In this document: one piece after another, positions 29,083-37,762 of the stretch
How the letters are laid out: the number at the start of each line of letters is the position of its first letter
Position numbering within the stretch: position 1 is the first letter of the stretch
NCBI RefSeq assembly: GCF_002002865.1
Contig: NZ_CP019508.1
Location: forward strand, 1,146,501 to 1,210,500
Reading direction: 5' to 3'
Origin: Brevundimonas sp. LM2
GTDB lineage: Bacteria > Pseudomonadota > Alphaproteobacteria > Caulobacterales > Caulobacteraceae
Length of the DNA: 64,000 bases
Notes under the pieces: model-generated
The model's input: the letters and a program-made list of their open reading frames with translations, nothing else
What the model was told of the DNA's origin: nothing
Databases searched by the model: none
Made by a program: the position numbers and the translations under genes

Positions 29083-29882
29083 GCAGTGACCGCGAAAGCC
29101 CGGCGTCAGTCGATGCGCTGCCTAATCCTCTCAGCCCCGACTATAGGGGTATGCGGGAAAGGGTTACGCAGCTTCAAGAACTGCTAGACGGCGCGCGCGT
29201 CGGCGAGATTGACGGGGTCCACTTCGATCTCCGACATGAGAACCTCCCTCCGAGCGAAACTTGGCATGCGCCTGATGGGGCGTCGCCGTTCGGCATCGCA
29301 TTTCCCTGGGACGCAGACTATTTTGATGGCGACCATGTGAAAGCCGCCCAGTTCGTTACTGGGAAAGACATAGATAGCGGTTGGATTACAACTCATGTCC
29401 AACGCGGCGATAAAGTGATCGTCAAACGCGTAGTTATACGCAGACGAGGGTTAGGTAAGCCGCCCTATGTCGAGCATCACGACAACGCATATTATGCCGC
29501 TTACCTAACCATTCAGCACGTCGACGGCATTACGTCTGAGCCCGACACTCCAATCTGCTGGAATGCTCGCGACGCGATGGGACCTCACTCGCCCCACATT
29601 TGGGCAGGTGATGACGGCTTGGACGATTACGTCGGCGACTATCGGGGCAGCTTGGAGAATATAAGCCTTCGCATCGATCACTTATTGAGTTCCACCCATG
29701 TCGCGCCTGAATGGCAGTTGCTTGCGGAGCAGGCAGTTGAGGCACTTGGTTCGGATTGGGCGCGCCCCCAGGACAACAATCTTCCGCAATCCAACGACGA
29801 ACTCGGTTACCTTCTCGATATGGCTGCTGCTGCTGGATATGCATTGGCAAAGTTTGAGGCGGCACCCATTCTCAAGAGTTAA
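29079..29882 (+). CDS. Hypothetical island protein
   Basis: A 267-residue soluble protein whose ATG overlaps the integrase stop (ATGA). No signal peptide or membrane helix is visible. It is acidic, rich in Asp/His/Tyr/Trp, and I do not recognise a family. GC is lower and codon use less biased than in flanking chromosomal genes, consistent with acquisition. The frame is intact while neighbouring island genes are broken, so it may still be selected. Function unknown. Confidence 0.6.
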   Translation: MSSDRESPASVDALPNPLSPDYRGMRERVTQLQELLDGARVGEIDGVHFDLRHENLPPSETWHAPDGASPFGIAFPWDADYFDGDHVKAAQFVTGKDIDSGWITTHVQRGDKVIVKRVVIRRRGLGKPPYVEHHDNAYYAAYLTIQHVDGITSEPDTPICWNARDAMGPHSPHIWAGDDGLDDYVGDYRGSLENISLRIDHLLSSTHVAPEWQLLAEQAVEALGSDWARPQDNNLPQSNDELGYLLDMAAAAGYALAKFEAAPILKS

Positions 29883-29957
29883 AGGACTCGCACTACGGGT
29901 GCGGTAAATGCTCGAAAGGCGCTGACAGCGCCCATTGTAGATGCCGCTAAGGTCTAC

Positions 29958-30263
29958 ATGCGAAGCAATCCTAACACCTCTCTAGGGGCTTGCGCGAGAC
30001 ATCTGAGCGCGACCTTGTCTCGCGACCAAAGGCAAATGGAACGTCTTATCAGCCGGTTTTTCGATCCTGTCGAAACCAAAACCGGCGTTCGCGAAAAGCG
30101 CCCACGGTCCTACATTCTGAGCAACAGGTTCTCTGAACTGTTCTATGGGCCAATCGACGATCCACCGGGCTTGTCGTCAACGGTCCGCTGCCGAATGCGA
30201 CCCTTTAAGTGTCCTCTGGCGTGGCACAGACGGAATAGGCCGCCGGAACATCCTCAGGATTGA
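29958..30263 (+). CDS. Possible small hypothetical protein
   Basis: A 101-codon frame in phase with the preceding gene after its stop. The first 60 residues (ACARHLSATLSRDQRQMERL) look like a helical, basic DNA-binding type segment; the rest is Arg/Pro-rich and less protein-like. There is no clear ribosome site. It may be the truncated remainder of a larger gene. Confidence 0.3.
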   Translation: MRSNPNTSLGACARHLSATLSRDQRQMERLISRFFDPVETKTGVREKRPRSYILSNRFSELFYGPIDDPPGLSSTVRCRMRPFKCPLAWHRRNRPPEHPQD

Positions 30264-30265
30264 AC

Positions 30266-30454
30266 ATGCTGCCCACCTTTCAACCCCTCGCCCTTACCGT
30301 ACAGGATGCGGTCGCCTATTCGGGCCTATCGCGCTCGCGCCTCTACAAGCTCATGCAAACCGGTGAGTTGCCGTCCCTACAGGTCGGTGGTCGCCGCATG
30401 ATCCGACGGGACGCCCTGGATGCCTTCTTCGACAATCTGGGCAAGGCGGCCTGA
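30266..30454 (+). CDS. AlpA/excisionase-type helix-turn-helix protein
   Basis: A 62-residue protein beginning at the ATG at 30266, seven bases after AGGA; a TTG two codons upstream is possible. It has the MerR-like excisionase fold: TVQDAVAYSGLSRSRLYKLM followed by a wing GELPSLQVGGRRMIRRDALDAF. Such proteins direct excision or activate integrase genes in prophages and integrative elements. It heads a tight cluster (gaps of 3 bp or overlaps) with the next two genes. Confidence 0.85.
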   Translation: MLPTFQPLALTVQDAVAYSGLSRSRLYKLMQTGELPSLQVGGRRMIRRDALDAFFDNLGKAA

Positions 30455-30457
30455 ACC

Positions 30458-30850
30458 ATGACCGCACAAACGATGAACCCCGCCGCCGGTGACACGGCAG
30501 GCGGGGTTCGGGATGCTTCGCGAGGCGCGGCGCGTTCCGAACATACCACCGGCACCCGTTCCGACAAGCTGAAGCTGACGGTCTGCCTGCCACCGGCGAC
30601 CGACCCCATCACGGTCGAAGGTCGCGAAGCTCAGACGCTCACGCTCTTGATGAGAGTTGGACCGCGCGGGTTCACGTCTGGCGAGGCTTCACTGCTGGGC
30701 TGGGCGAGGCGAACGAGCGCCTATGTTCGCAAGCTGCGCCTAGCCGGTGTTCCAATCCACACGACATGGGAGGCCACCGACGACGCGAGGGTCGGCCGCT
30801 ATACGCTCGCGGGGCCGGTGGTAGTGGTCGGGCCGGGGGTGTCGCAATGA
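30458..30850 (+). CDS. Winged-helix domain island protein
   Basis: A 130-residue protein: a disordered 40-residue N-terminus, then a winged-helix-like region (TLTLLMRVGPRGFTSGEASL, then WARRTSAYVRKLRLAGVPI, then a wing VGRYTLAG). Similar small proteins occur in alphaproteobacterial prophages and islands upstream of replication genes. It starts 3 bp after the AlpA-like gene and overlaps the next start by 4 bp. DNA binding is inferred from fold pattern only. Confidence 0.6.
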   Translation: MTAQTMNPAAGDTAGGVRDASRGAARSEHTTGTRSDKLKLTVCLPPATDPITVEGREAQTLTLLMRVGPRGFTSGEASLLGWARRTSAYVRKLRLAGVPIHTTWEATDDARVGRYTLAGPVVVVGPGVSQ

Positions 30851-31122
30851 CCGCGCCCGGACCCGTACCGATCTGGAGCCTGCCGCTGAGCAGCAATTCA
30901 GTACTGCGCTTGGTGCTCGATAGCTTCAACGGACGGCCTCGCGCCGACCTGAGAACGTGGACTGACTATGCCGCCGGGCCTGTCCCTACACGAGGGCCGA
31001 CACGCAGAGGCGTCAGCATCGCAATCAGCGACCTTCCGGCTCTCGCCGGTGCCATGCGGGATGCGGAAAGCACGGCGCGTGACCTGGGCCTTTTGCCTCA
31101 CGCGGACATGAAAACGGAATAG
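30847..31122 (+). CDS. PC4/p15-like coactivator domain protein
   Basis: A 91-residue protein whose ATG overlaps the previous stop. The pattern LRLVLDSFNGRPRADLRTW, then PTRRGVSIAISDLPALAGAM, follows the PC4/transcriptional coactivator p15 fold (a strand with 'vdiRew', then 'PTrkGisl' and a C-terminal helix). PC4-like proteins bind single-stranded DNA, which would suit a replication module next to a Rep-like gene. The assignment is by eye. Confidence 0.55.
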   Translation: MTAPGPVPIWSLPLSSNSVLRLVLDSFNGRPRADLRTWTDYAAGPVPTRGPTRRGVSIAISDLPALAGAMRDAESTARDLGLLPHADMKTE

Positions 31123-31157
31123 GACGCCGCTGGGGCCGTTCGTAACCACCGGGGGCA

Positions 31158-32171
31158 ATGTTCCGCCTTCGGTGGTCGCGAGCGCTCCTGTGGCTTCCTA
31201 AGTCGTTTCTAGCGCCTCCCATGATCTGCACCGTTCCACGCAACGCCATCGCTGCGCACGTCGTCGGCGAAGGTGAACGCCGTTCACAGTGTCACCCCGT
31301 CCCGTCGCGTCCATGTTTGACTTTGGCCCGAAAGCCGGTTCGACAGGATGCTGGCGGGGGCGACCAAGTTATTGATCGGCCTGATCTTACAGCAAAATAC
31401 AGCACAAGCAGCGATGCGGCCTCCTATCCTTATAAGAGTGCAGGCCAACGGCGAGAGCACACACAAGCGTCCGGGGAAGCCGGGCGGGGCGCAGAGCCTT
31501 CAAACAGCGCAGCGCCTAGCCCGGCGTCACCACCGGCCACCCACGCGGGCGTAAAAGCTTTCAAAAGCATTCCGGGCCGTGGTGGTGCGCGTAACCGTGC
31601 CGACCGCTGGTCACATGCCATATCCAGCGCGGCCGAAGACAATTTGGCGGAGGCGGCATGGTTTGCTGCGGCGGTCGGTATGCCCTTCAACCGCATGACC
31701 ACCGTGCATTGGGAAAAAGGGGGTGTGACTGACGGGCTGGCCGCCACCCGGCGGCTGATCAAAGCCCTGTCCCGGCTGATCCGCTCACGCGGCCATGCCT
31801 TCGCCTGCTTGTGGGTAAGGGAAAGCGGACCGGACAAGGGCGAGCACGTCCACATTCTATGACATGGCCCAGCTTACCTACCCGACCTGTCCCGATGGCT
31901 CCGCCGAATTCTGAAGCGTTGCGGAGCGCAGTGGAAGGATGGGGTTCGCGATACCCGCGCAATCGGTCGCGGCCTGAATACCGCGACGGCCGGTGGTGAA
32001 GACTACCGCGCAAATCTCAACCGGGGCGTCAAATACGTCTGTAAGGGTGCCGACGGCGAGGTGCTGCTGACCTTGGGGCGACGGCACGAACCCGGTGGTG
32101 AGATTGTTGGGAAGCGGTGCGGCGTGAGCCGCAACATCGACCTGACCGCAAGGACGAAGGCGCGGTGGTGA
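31158..32171 (+). pseudogene. Rep-like protein with HxH motif, interrupted by in-frame stop
   Basis: One reading frame spans the region but contains a TGA at 31860-31862. Before it: FNRMTTVHWEKGGV, then a long helix and FACLWVRESGPDKGEHVHIL. After it, in the same frame: HGPAYLPDLSRWLRRILKRC, EDYRANLNRGVKYVCKG, ending TARTKARW at 32168. The HVH triad and layout resemble rolling-circle or inovirus/plasmid-type replication initiators found in small mobile elements. The protein start is uncertain, and the first 100 codons look weakly coding. A single base change would restore the frame, so this is a recent nonsense mutation or a sequencing error. Confidence 0.6.
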
Positions 32172-32173
32172 TT
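32113..32173 (+). repeat. 61-bp direct repeat, copy 1 (Rep tail)
   Basis: Covers the last codons of the Rep-like gene. It matches 33240-33300 at 55 of 61 positions without gaps, and the second copy translates to the same tail (RCGVSRNIDRTARAKTRW then stop). Confidence 0.85.
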
Positions 32174-32273
32174 GTATCCCGCCAAGAGCGTAAGTTTTGA
32201 ACTGTTGCGGGCTGGAGCAGCATACCCTTACCTAAGCATCGCAACCCGCCCTGAAAGCGAGCGTTGAGGAGGA

Positions 32274-32489
32274 ATGGGACTGCAAATTTCCGTTTTCCAG
32301 GCCGTGTTTGCGGTCCTCGTCATCATTGGGCTGGGATTGCTTTGGGCGAATGCGGCCAAGGGGGTGGACCGCCCCACGCGGATTACCGATGTCGACAAAG
32401 ATGGCGCAGGGGATGTCGACCCGAAAGAGAAGGAAGCCACGGTGCAAGCCTTTGAAGAAGAGCAAGCCCGGCGCCATCCTGAAGACTAA
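32274..32489 (+). CDS. Small single-pass membrane protein
   Basis: A 71-residue protein with an excellent GAGGAGGA ribosome site directly upstream. The N-terminus is one transmembrane helix (VFQAVFAVLVIIGLGLLWA) followed by a charged, acidic cytosolic or periplasmic tail (DVDKDGAGDVDPKEKEATVQ) with an EF-hand-like Asp pattern. No family is recognised. It lies between the Rep-like gene and the HAD gene, inside the segment bracketed by the 61-bp repeats. Confidence 0.65.
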   Translation: MGLQISVFQAVFAVLVIIGLGLLWANAAKGVDRPTRITDVDKDGAGDVDPKEKEATVQAFEEEQARRHPED

Positions 32490-32579
32490 TGTACGTCGAA
32501 TATAGTGGCCTTTCTCGAAATCACGCGGAAGATGAGCGGCCTAACGGTCTAGGTAGTAGGATGCGGCAGGGCGTGAGGG

Positions 32580-33188
32580 TCAAACAACGCCCGCGTCCCT
32601 TAGTTCACGAACCAACCTGTCGTGGTCCAAATACTGCACGGCTCGCCAGCCTGCTTTCCTGCTGGCTTCAACATTGGCGGCATTGTCGTCGATGAAGAAG
32701 GTCGCGGATGGATCGAGGCCGAACGAACGCTGGTGGTGGGCGAAGATTGCCGGATCAGGCTTGATCAGCCCGATCTCACCCGAAACGGTTACCCCGCGAG
32801 CTCGCCTCAGAAAGGGAAACATTCTCTGCGCCTCGACGAAGGTGTCCGAGGAAAAGTTTGTTAGCAAGGTCACGTCGCGCCCTTCGTCGATTAACTGCTC
32901 ATACAAGGCGACGGTTGGTGCGATGCGGTCGTGAACCATCAGGCTCCAGTTGGCGCGGAAAGCCCGGATGCGCGACGCCTGGTCCGGCCACTCGGCAATC
33001 AATGTCGCCTCCGCTTCGGCCCACGGGCGGCCACGATCCTGCTCCAAATTCCAGGCCTCGGTGCAAACGGTGTCCAGGAACCATGCTCGGTCGTCGGCAT
33101 CAGGTATGCTCGCCATCAGCCCCCTATGCGGCTCGTAGCGGATTAGAACCCTCCCGATATCGAAAACGAGGTGGCGAAGAGTTTCCAT
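32580..33188 (-). CDS. HAD superfamily hydrolase (subfamily IA)
   Basis: A 202-residue protein with all HAD motifs: I, VFDIGRVLI (second Asp replaced by Gly, as in the epoxide hydrolase N-terminal/YihX-like group); II, LLTNFS; III, Lys in LIKPDPAIF; IV, FIDDNAANV. Such enzymes dephosphorylate small molecules such as sugar phosphates. It is an intact cargo gene within an otherwise broken island and lies between the two 61-bp repeats. Reading opposite to its neighbours suggests separate acquisition. Confidence 0.85.
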   Translation of the reverse strand: METLRHLVFDIGRVLIRYEPHRGLMASIPDADDRAWFLDTVCTEAWNLEQDRGRPWAEAEATLIAEWPDQASRIRAFRANWSLMVHDRIAPTVALYEQLIDEGRDVTLLTNFSSDTFVEAQRMFPFLRRARGVTVSGEIGLIKPDPAIFAHHQRSFGLDPSATFFIDDNAANVEASRKAGWRAVQYLDHDRLVRELRDAGVV

Positions 33189-33239
33189 CTGGCGAGCTTA
33201 TATCAGCCCGGAAGATGGGGTCGAGCCATAGGCGACCCT

Positions 33240-33300
33240 AGCGGTGCGGCGTGAGCCGCAACATCGATCGGACCGCTAGAGCGAAGACGCGGTGGTGATT
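33240..33300 (+). repeat. 61-bp direct repeat, copy 2
   Basis: Second copy of the Rep-like C-terminal coding tail, still in frame to a TGA but without any upstream Rep sequence. The remaining non-coding stretch 33301-33576 shows no gene I can support. Confidence 0.85.
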
Positions 33301-33576
33301 CACTTCGCCCGAAAGCAGACTCCCTAACGGTCGATTATGAGTCGAGAATGGGCATGCACGTTATCCGCAGAAGCGGACGTTACTCGTGAGCTCAGGGACG
33401 GGGGTAGCTGACATCTCCGATGCGCCGTCCGATTTAGACATCGCGATTATTGGGGCCTCACGCCCATGCTCGCCAGCGGTTTTTTAAGAAGGTGGCTAAG
33501 GCGCATCGTGATTCCCATCCTTACGGAAAGCAGCGAAGAATTTGCCCGCTTGAGCCAGCGCGTTCAGGTGGTGAGC

Positions 33577-34300
33577 TCAAAGCTGCCCCCCAGTTTCTGG
33601 GTTCAAGTGGTGGTCTGTGGGATCTGGGTGACGCCAGACGTCTGCGATGACTCCTCGGTCCTCATCAAGCAAATCAGACGTCAGATCGATGAATGGCAGC
33701 GCCCGACTCATCGTTTCCCGCCGCAGCGCCGCATTATATGCGAGGGTGAGCCGGGTCCGCTCGACCTGTGTCGCAGTAACCTCGCGACGAAGATTTGGCG
33801 ACCTCAACGCCAAGTTCGCCGTCTCTGATCGTGGGGATTACCGCGCCAGTCACGACGACCGTCGGATATCCGGCGCAAAGCAGCTCATCCACGAAGCCGA
33901 AGTAAGCCTTGATCGATGCCAACATCTGAGCCTCGATGCTGTCACCCAGCTTTTCCGCGCGATACCAAATAACAAAGCCACAATCGACTTCTCCAAGCTG
34001 CAGCACTGGTATGGCGTTGCTCCGCGCTGGGATTACGGCATCTCGAAACTGGCTCAGAGCGTTCGTCGCCGAGTTTGGATTTCGCATTCCTACTGCTGTC
34101 GCACCCCCCACTAAGATGGATTTGCAAGGCAGGGTAAGATGTTTGGTGCCGGCCACAATTGCGTCGACGTGGCTATCGCCAATGACTAGCCAATATGGCT
34201 GCTCCACTGAGTTCTCGGCGTTGTTAAACATGTCTCGATGCCTTCGTTCAGATTCGGCATTTTCAACGGCAATCCCGGGTGGGAGACGTTTCGCGACCAA
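33577..34300 (-). pseudogene. SGNH/GDSL-like hydrolase, frameshifted
   Basis: Two minus-strand frames join into one SGNH-fold protein. The upstream frame has YWLVIGDSHVDAIVAG (block I Ser), a Gly block near VGGATAVG, and LQLGEVDCGFVIW, then runs to VVVTGAVIPTIRDGELGVEV. The downstream frame continues TATQVERTRLTLAYNAALR and ends with DPTDHHLNPETGG, the block V Asp-His pair. The frame changes near 33800. Intact members are esterases or acetylhydrolases acting on carbohydrates. The start is uncertain (34300 by TTG, or the ATG of MFNNAENS near 34231). Confidence 0.7.
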
Positions 34301-34615
34301 TATGCGCGCACGAGCGCGACAATAGACGTCGTCAACCGCGCTCTACATTTTTGCATGACGTCGGCATTTGGCACACCAGAAACCGACCTCGATCTAAAGT
34401 AGATCGATTTAAACGCGCCGGGTCGCTTGCCGTTGACAGGTTTGAGAAGTTTCCCCACGCCCGCGTCCGCGCGCGACACAGGCATTCGCAGATTTTTCCA
34501 TTCGCAGATTTTTCGGACGCACGCAGTCGCGTCAGCCAAAGCATGTTGTTAGGGCGCAAGTTGGGGCAGCGCTCGCAAGCTTGATTTTAATCAATAGAAA
34601 TCAAGACGTTATGGC
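34301..34615. other. Island right-end non-coding stretch
   Basis: About 315 bases of relatively AT-rich sequence between the SGNH remnant and the tRNA gene. Short opposite-strand ORFs exist (75-117 codons) but show no ribosome site or family features. I see nothing firmly annotatable. Confidence 0.4.
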
Positions 34616-34635
34616 GGGCGGTGGCGGACAGAGAG
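34616..34635. repeat. att-like direct repeat at tRNA-Ser 3' end
   Basis: Right copy of the island boundary repeat (19 of 20 positions match 28475-28494). It covers the CCA end and 3' acceptor strand of the tRNA gene, the standard attachment site for tyrosine integrases. Confidence 0.75.
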
Positions 34636-34711
34636 GGATTCGAACCCTCGGTAGGCTTTCACCTACACACGCTTTCCAAGCGTGCGCGATCGACCACTCC
34701 GCCACCTGTCC
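34622..34711 (-). tRNA. tRNA-Ser (anticodon GGA)
   Basis: The minus strand folds as a 90-nt class II tRNA. The acceptor stem GGACAGG pairs with TCTGTCC, with discriminator G and an encoded CCA. The anticodon arm is CACGC-TTGGAAA-GCGTG with GGA reading UCC. There is a long variable arm and a GGTTCGAATCC T-loop. The gene's 3' end forms the island attachment site and remains intact. Confidence 0.95.
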
Positions 34712-34759
34712 GTTTGACCACGAGGCAAACGTCCCGGGAGGTCGCCCGGGGAGGGCAGG

Positions 34760-34788
34760 CTGATAGAACAGGCGAGCGCGCGCGGCAA
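34760..34788 (-). promoter_or_regulatory. Putative sigma-70 promoter for tRNA-Ser
   Basis: On the minus strand TTGCCG and TATCAG are separated by exactly 17 bp, about 48 bp upstream of the tRNA 5' end. Spacing and position suit a tRNA promoter. Confidence 0.45.
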
Positions 34789-34832
34789 GCGTCCCTATGG
34801 GCAAAACGGGCCGGGGCACCCATATGGCCGTC

Positions 34833-35507
<675 letters not shown>

Positions 35508-35514
35508 TCGGGCG

Positions 35515-36030
35515 TCAGTCGCAAAGGGCGAAGAAGCGGTCGACGTCGGCCGCAGAACCCGGCTGCGGGGCATAGGCCTCGCGCCGGTCGCCGATCCACT
35601 GGGCCAGCCAGCCCAGTCGGCGGAAGCGCTGGAACACGGGGGCATCGGCGGGGGACTCGGCCGTCAGCAGGTCGCCCTCGCCCAACTCGGAGGGTTCGGA
35701 CCGAGCGGTCAGACGCTCGGTGTCGCCGCCGGATTCGAGCAGGATCAGCCGCGTGCCGCTGGGGGCGGTCGCCAGAACCTGCAGCGTTCCCGATCCCGCG
35801 CCGCATTCGAACGCCAGCTTCAACTCGTCGCTTTCGGCGATGCCATAGGCCAGGCGGGCGATGCCGTCATGGGTGGTCAGGTGCCAGTCGTAGCCGGCGA
35901 TCGGCTGTGGCGACGACGCGCCGGCGGTCACGACGACGGGCGTGGCAGGTTCCGGGGCGACGGTCGAACAGGCCGCGGTCATCGCGGCCAGCGCCAGGGA
36001 CAACATCAGACCGGGCGTCCGGGGGCTCAT
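35515..36030 (-). CDS. Exported lipoprotein, third of three tandem paralogues
   Basis: Start at 36030, overlapping the upstream stop by 3 bp (ATGA). The 171-residue product has a lipobox (MTAACS) and a mature core, [20 protein letters not shown] then [12 protein letters not shown], that aligns with the two proteins upstream, including a conserved Cys. A longer in-frame ORF reaching to 36393 is a shadow of the upstream gene. Unknown function; probably periplasmic and membrane-anchored. Location between msrA and flagellar genes does not define a role. Confidence 0.7.
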   Translation of the reverse strand: MSPRTPGLMLSLALAAMTAACSTVAPEPATPVVVTAGASSPQPIAGYDWHLTTHDGIARLAYGIAESDELKLAFECGAGSGTLQVLATAPSGTRLILLESGGDTERLTARSEPSELGEGDLLTAESPADAPVFQRFRRLGWLAQWIGDRREAYAPQPGSAADVDRFFALCD

Positions 36031-36437
36031 CCGGTGCACAGTTCGGCGAAGCGACGAAGCTTGGCCCGGTGCGCCGAGGGCACCTCGACCAGCCGATGCA
36101 CACCGGCGACGGCGACGTCGATCGTCCCGGTCCGGATGAACTGGGCGAAGACCGGATGCTCGGTCCGCAGCGCCAGGGACAGATGGTCGGTGTCCACCCG
36201 GGCCTGGGCCGCCGCAGAGGCCTGGCCCGCGCTCAGGTTGGCGAAACCGCCGTCGAGGGCGTTGCCGTAGAGGCTCAGCCGCGCCACGCCCGATCCCGGC
36301 TGGCACTCGAACGTCGCTTTCAGCTGCGGCGTGTCGGGGATCTCGTGGGCCAGGACCAACGGACCCTCGCCGTCGTACAGGGTCCACGTCCATCCCGCCT
36401 GGAGGGCGATCGCGGCGGCGAGACTGGCGAGCAGCAT
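36027..36437 (-). CDS. Exported small protein, second of three tandem paralogues
   Basis: A 136-residue protein starting MLLASLAAAIALQAG, a short signal peptide. The core WTWTLYDGEGPLVLAHEI then LKATFECQPGSGVARLSLYG matches the paralogues on both sides, and the C-terminus ends [10 protein letters not shown] as they end in FLAYCSAG or FFALCD. The two conserved Cys (mid-protein and C-terminal) could form a disulphide. Unknown function. Confidence 0.65.
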   Translation of the reverse strand: MLLASLAAAIALQAGWTWTLYDGEGPLVLAHEIPDTPQLKATFECQPGSGVARLSLYGNALDGGFANLSAGQASAAAQARVDTDHLSLALRTEHPVFAQFIRTGTIDVAVAGVHRLVEVPSAHRAKLRRFAELCTG

Positions 36438-36465
36438 CAGGGGTGGGGTCCGGTCCAGCGACCGC

Positions 36466-36939
36466 TCAGACGCGGCCTGCGGAGCAGTAGGCCAGAAAAT
36501 CCGCGATGGCGCGACGTTCCTGTACGGTGGCCGACAATTGGAACACGCCCGCGTCGCCGCGCACGGCCATCCGACCTCGACGGGCCAGGCCCTGAAGGGA
36601 CGGATCGCTCAGGGCGATGCGGGTCTCCTCGGCTTCGCCGTCGCTCAGGGGATCGACCCCCTGCGGCAGGCTGGCCCGGATCAGGCGCGCGCCTTCTGGC
36701 TGCACATCGCCGTAGACAGCCGCGGTACGGTCGCCTGGCAGGCACGACACCATCAGGGCCAGTTGGTCCGAGTGCGCCACGCCGTAGGCCAGCTTGGCCA
36801 GGGCCCCCTCATGATGCACGCTCCATTGCATCACCGGCGTGGCGGCAGCGGCGGTTTCGGCCGAAGCCACGTCTTGCGACTGGGCCGTAAAGGCGACCAG
36901 GCCCAGGGCGGCGGTGGCGGGCAGCAGAAACTTGAACAT
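36466..36939 (-). CDS. Exported small protein, first of three tandem paralogues
   Basis: A 157-residue protein with a signal peptide (FLLPATAALGLVAFTAQSQ). The core MQWSVHHEGALAKLAYGVAH then LALMVSCLPGDRT aligns with the next two genes, with the same two Cys positions. It is the first gene of the trio (28 bp gap to the next) and 86 bp downstream of flgH, so read-through from the flagellar operon is possible. I do not recognise a named family. Confidence 0.7.
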   Translation of the reverse strand: MFKFLLPATAALGLVAFTAQSQDVASAETAAAATPVMQWSVHHEGALAKLAYGVAHSDQLALMVSCLPGDRTAAVYGDVQPEGARLIRASLPQGVDPLSDGEAEETRIALSDPSLQGLARRGRMAVRGDAGVFQLSATVQERRAIADFLAYCSAGRV

Positions 36940-37025
36940 CGTCCGGTCCTTGCGTCTGATCCGATAACGCGGTGCCGCATTAACGGTTCAACCCGGACGG
37001 ACGGCCGGTCGCTGACCCGGCCGGA

Positions 37026-37751
37026 TCAGAACGGACTGAACCGCTCGACCAGGCTCTGGGCCGCCGGGGTGGACTGCACCCGGCTGATGTCGCCGCGCCC
37101 GCCATAGCTGATCCGCGCCTCGGCGATCTGGGTGTGGGCGATGGTGTTGGCCGAGCTGATGTCCTCGGGGCGGACGATGCCGGCGACGGTCAGCTCGCGC
37201 ACCTCGCGGTTGGTGCGCACTTCTTGCCGACCCTGGATGACCAGATTGCCGTTCGACAGGATCTCAGTGACGACGGCGGCGATGGTCAGGCTGACCTTCT
37301 CCGAGCGGCTGACCGACCCCGTGCCGTTGGCTTTGGACTGGCCCTCGACGCCGACCAGGTTCTGGGGATCGAAGCCGCCGGGAAAGGCGCGGCCCAGGCT
37401 GTTCTCCAGACCGAAGAAGTTGGTGATCCCGCCCGAGATGTCGTTGGACCGGCTCCGGTTGGTGCTGTTCGAGGTCTGGGCCTGGTCGTCGATGTCGATG
37501 TTGACGGTCAGGATGTCGCCGATGTTGCGCGCGCGCTGGTCGCCGAAGAAGGCCCGGGCCCCGGTGCGCCACAGCGAATTGGCGCTGGCCGAGCGTGGCT
37601 CGGGCACGGAGGCATAGGTCTGGCTGACGGGCACCAGCTGGGCCGGATAGCCGATGGGGGCCAGCTGCGGCCCCTGCACCGTCTCGACCACGGTCGAACA
37701 GCCCCCCAGAGCCAGGGCGGCGGCGGTCAGGGCGAGGATGGATTTACGCAT
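37026..37751 (-). CDS. flgH: Flagellar L-ring protein
   Basis: A 241-residue lipoprotein with lipobox ALGGC (Cys18) and the FlgH core: SLWRTGARAFFGDQRARNIGDILTV split across the ring domain, KVSLTIAAVVTEILSNGNLVIQG, and VRPEDISSANTI. It forms the outer-membrane bushing of the basal body. Last gene of the flgF-flgG-flgA-flgH operon, 11 bp after flgA. Length and motifs are normal. Confidence 0.96.
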   Translation of the reverse strand: MRKSILALTAAALALGGCSTVVETVQGPQLAPIGYPAQLVPVSQTYASVPEPRSASANSLWRTGARAFFGDQRARNIGDILTVNIDIDDQAQTSNSTNRSRSNDISGGITNFFGLENSLGRAFPGGFDPQNLVGVEGQSKANGTGSVSRSEKVSLTIAAVVTEILSNGNLVIQGRQEVRTNREVRELTVAGIVRPEDISSANTIAHTQIAEARISYGGRGDISRVQSTPAAQSLVERFSPF

Positions 37752-37762
37752 GACGGATCTTC

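Noticed and set aside
36031..36393. Longer start for the third small lipoprotein gene
   Set aside because: The added region is out-of-frame reading of its paralogue; the lipoprotein signal begins at 36030.
37003..37022. Terminator after flgH
   Set aside because: GGCCGG/CCGGCC stem is short with no T-run; too weak to call.
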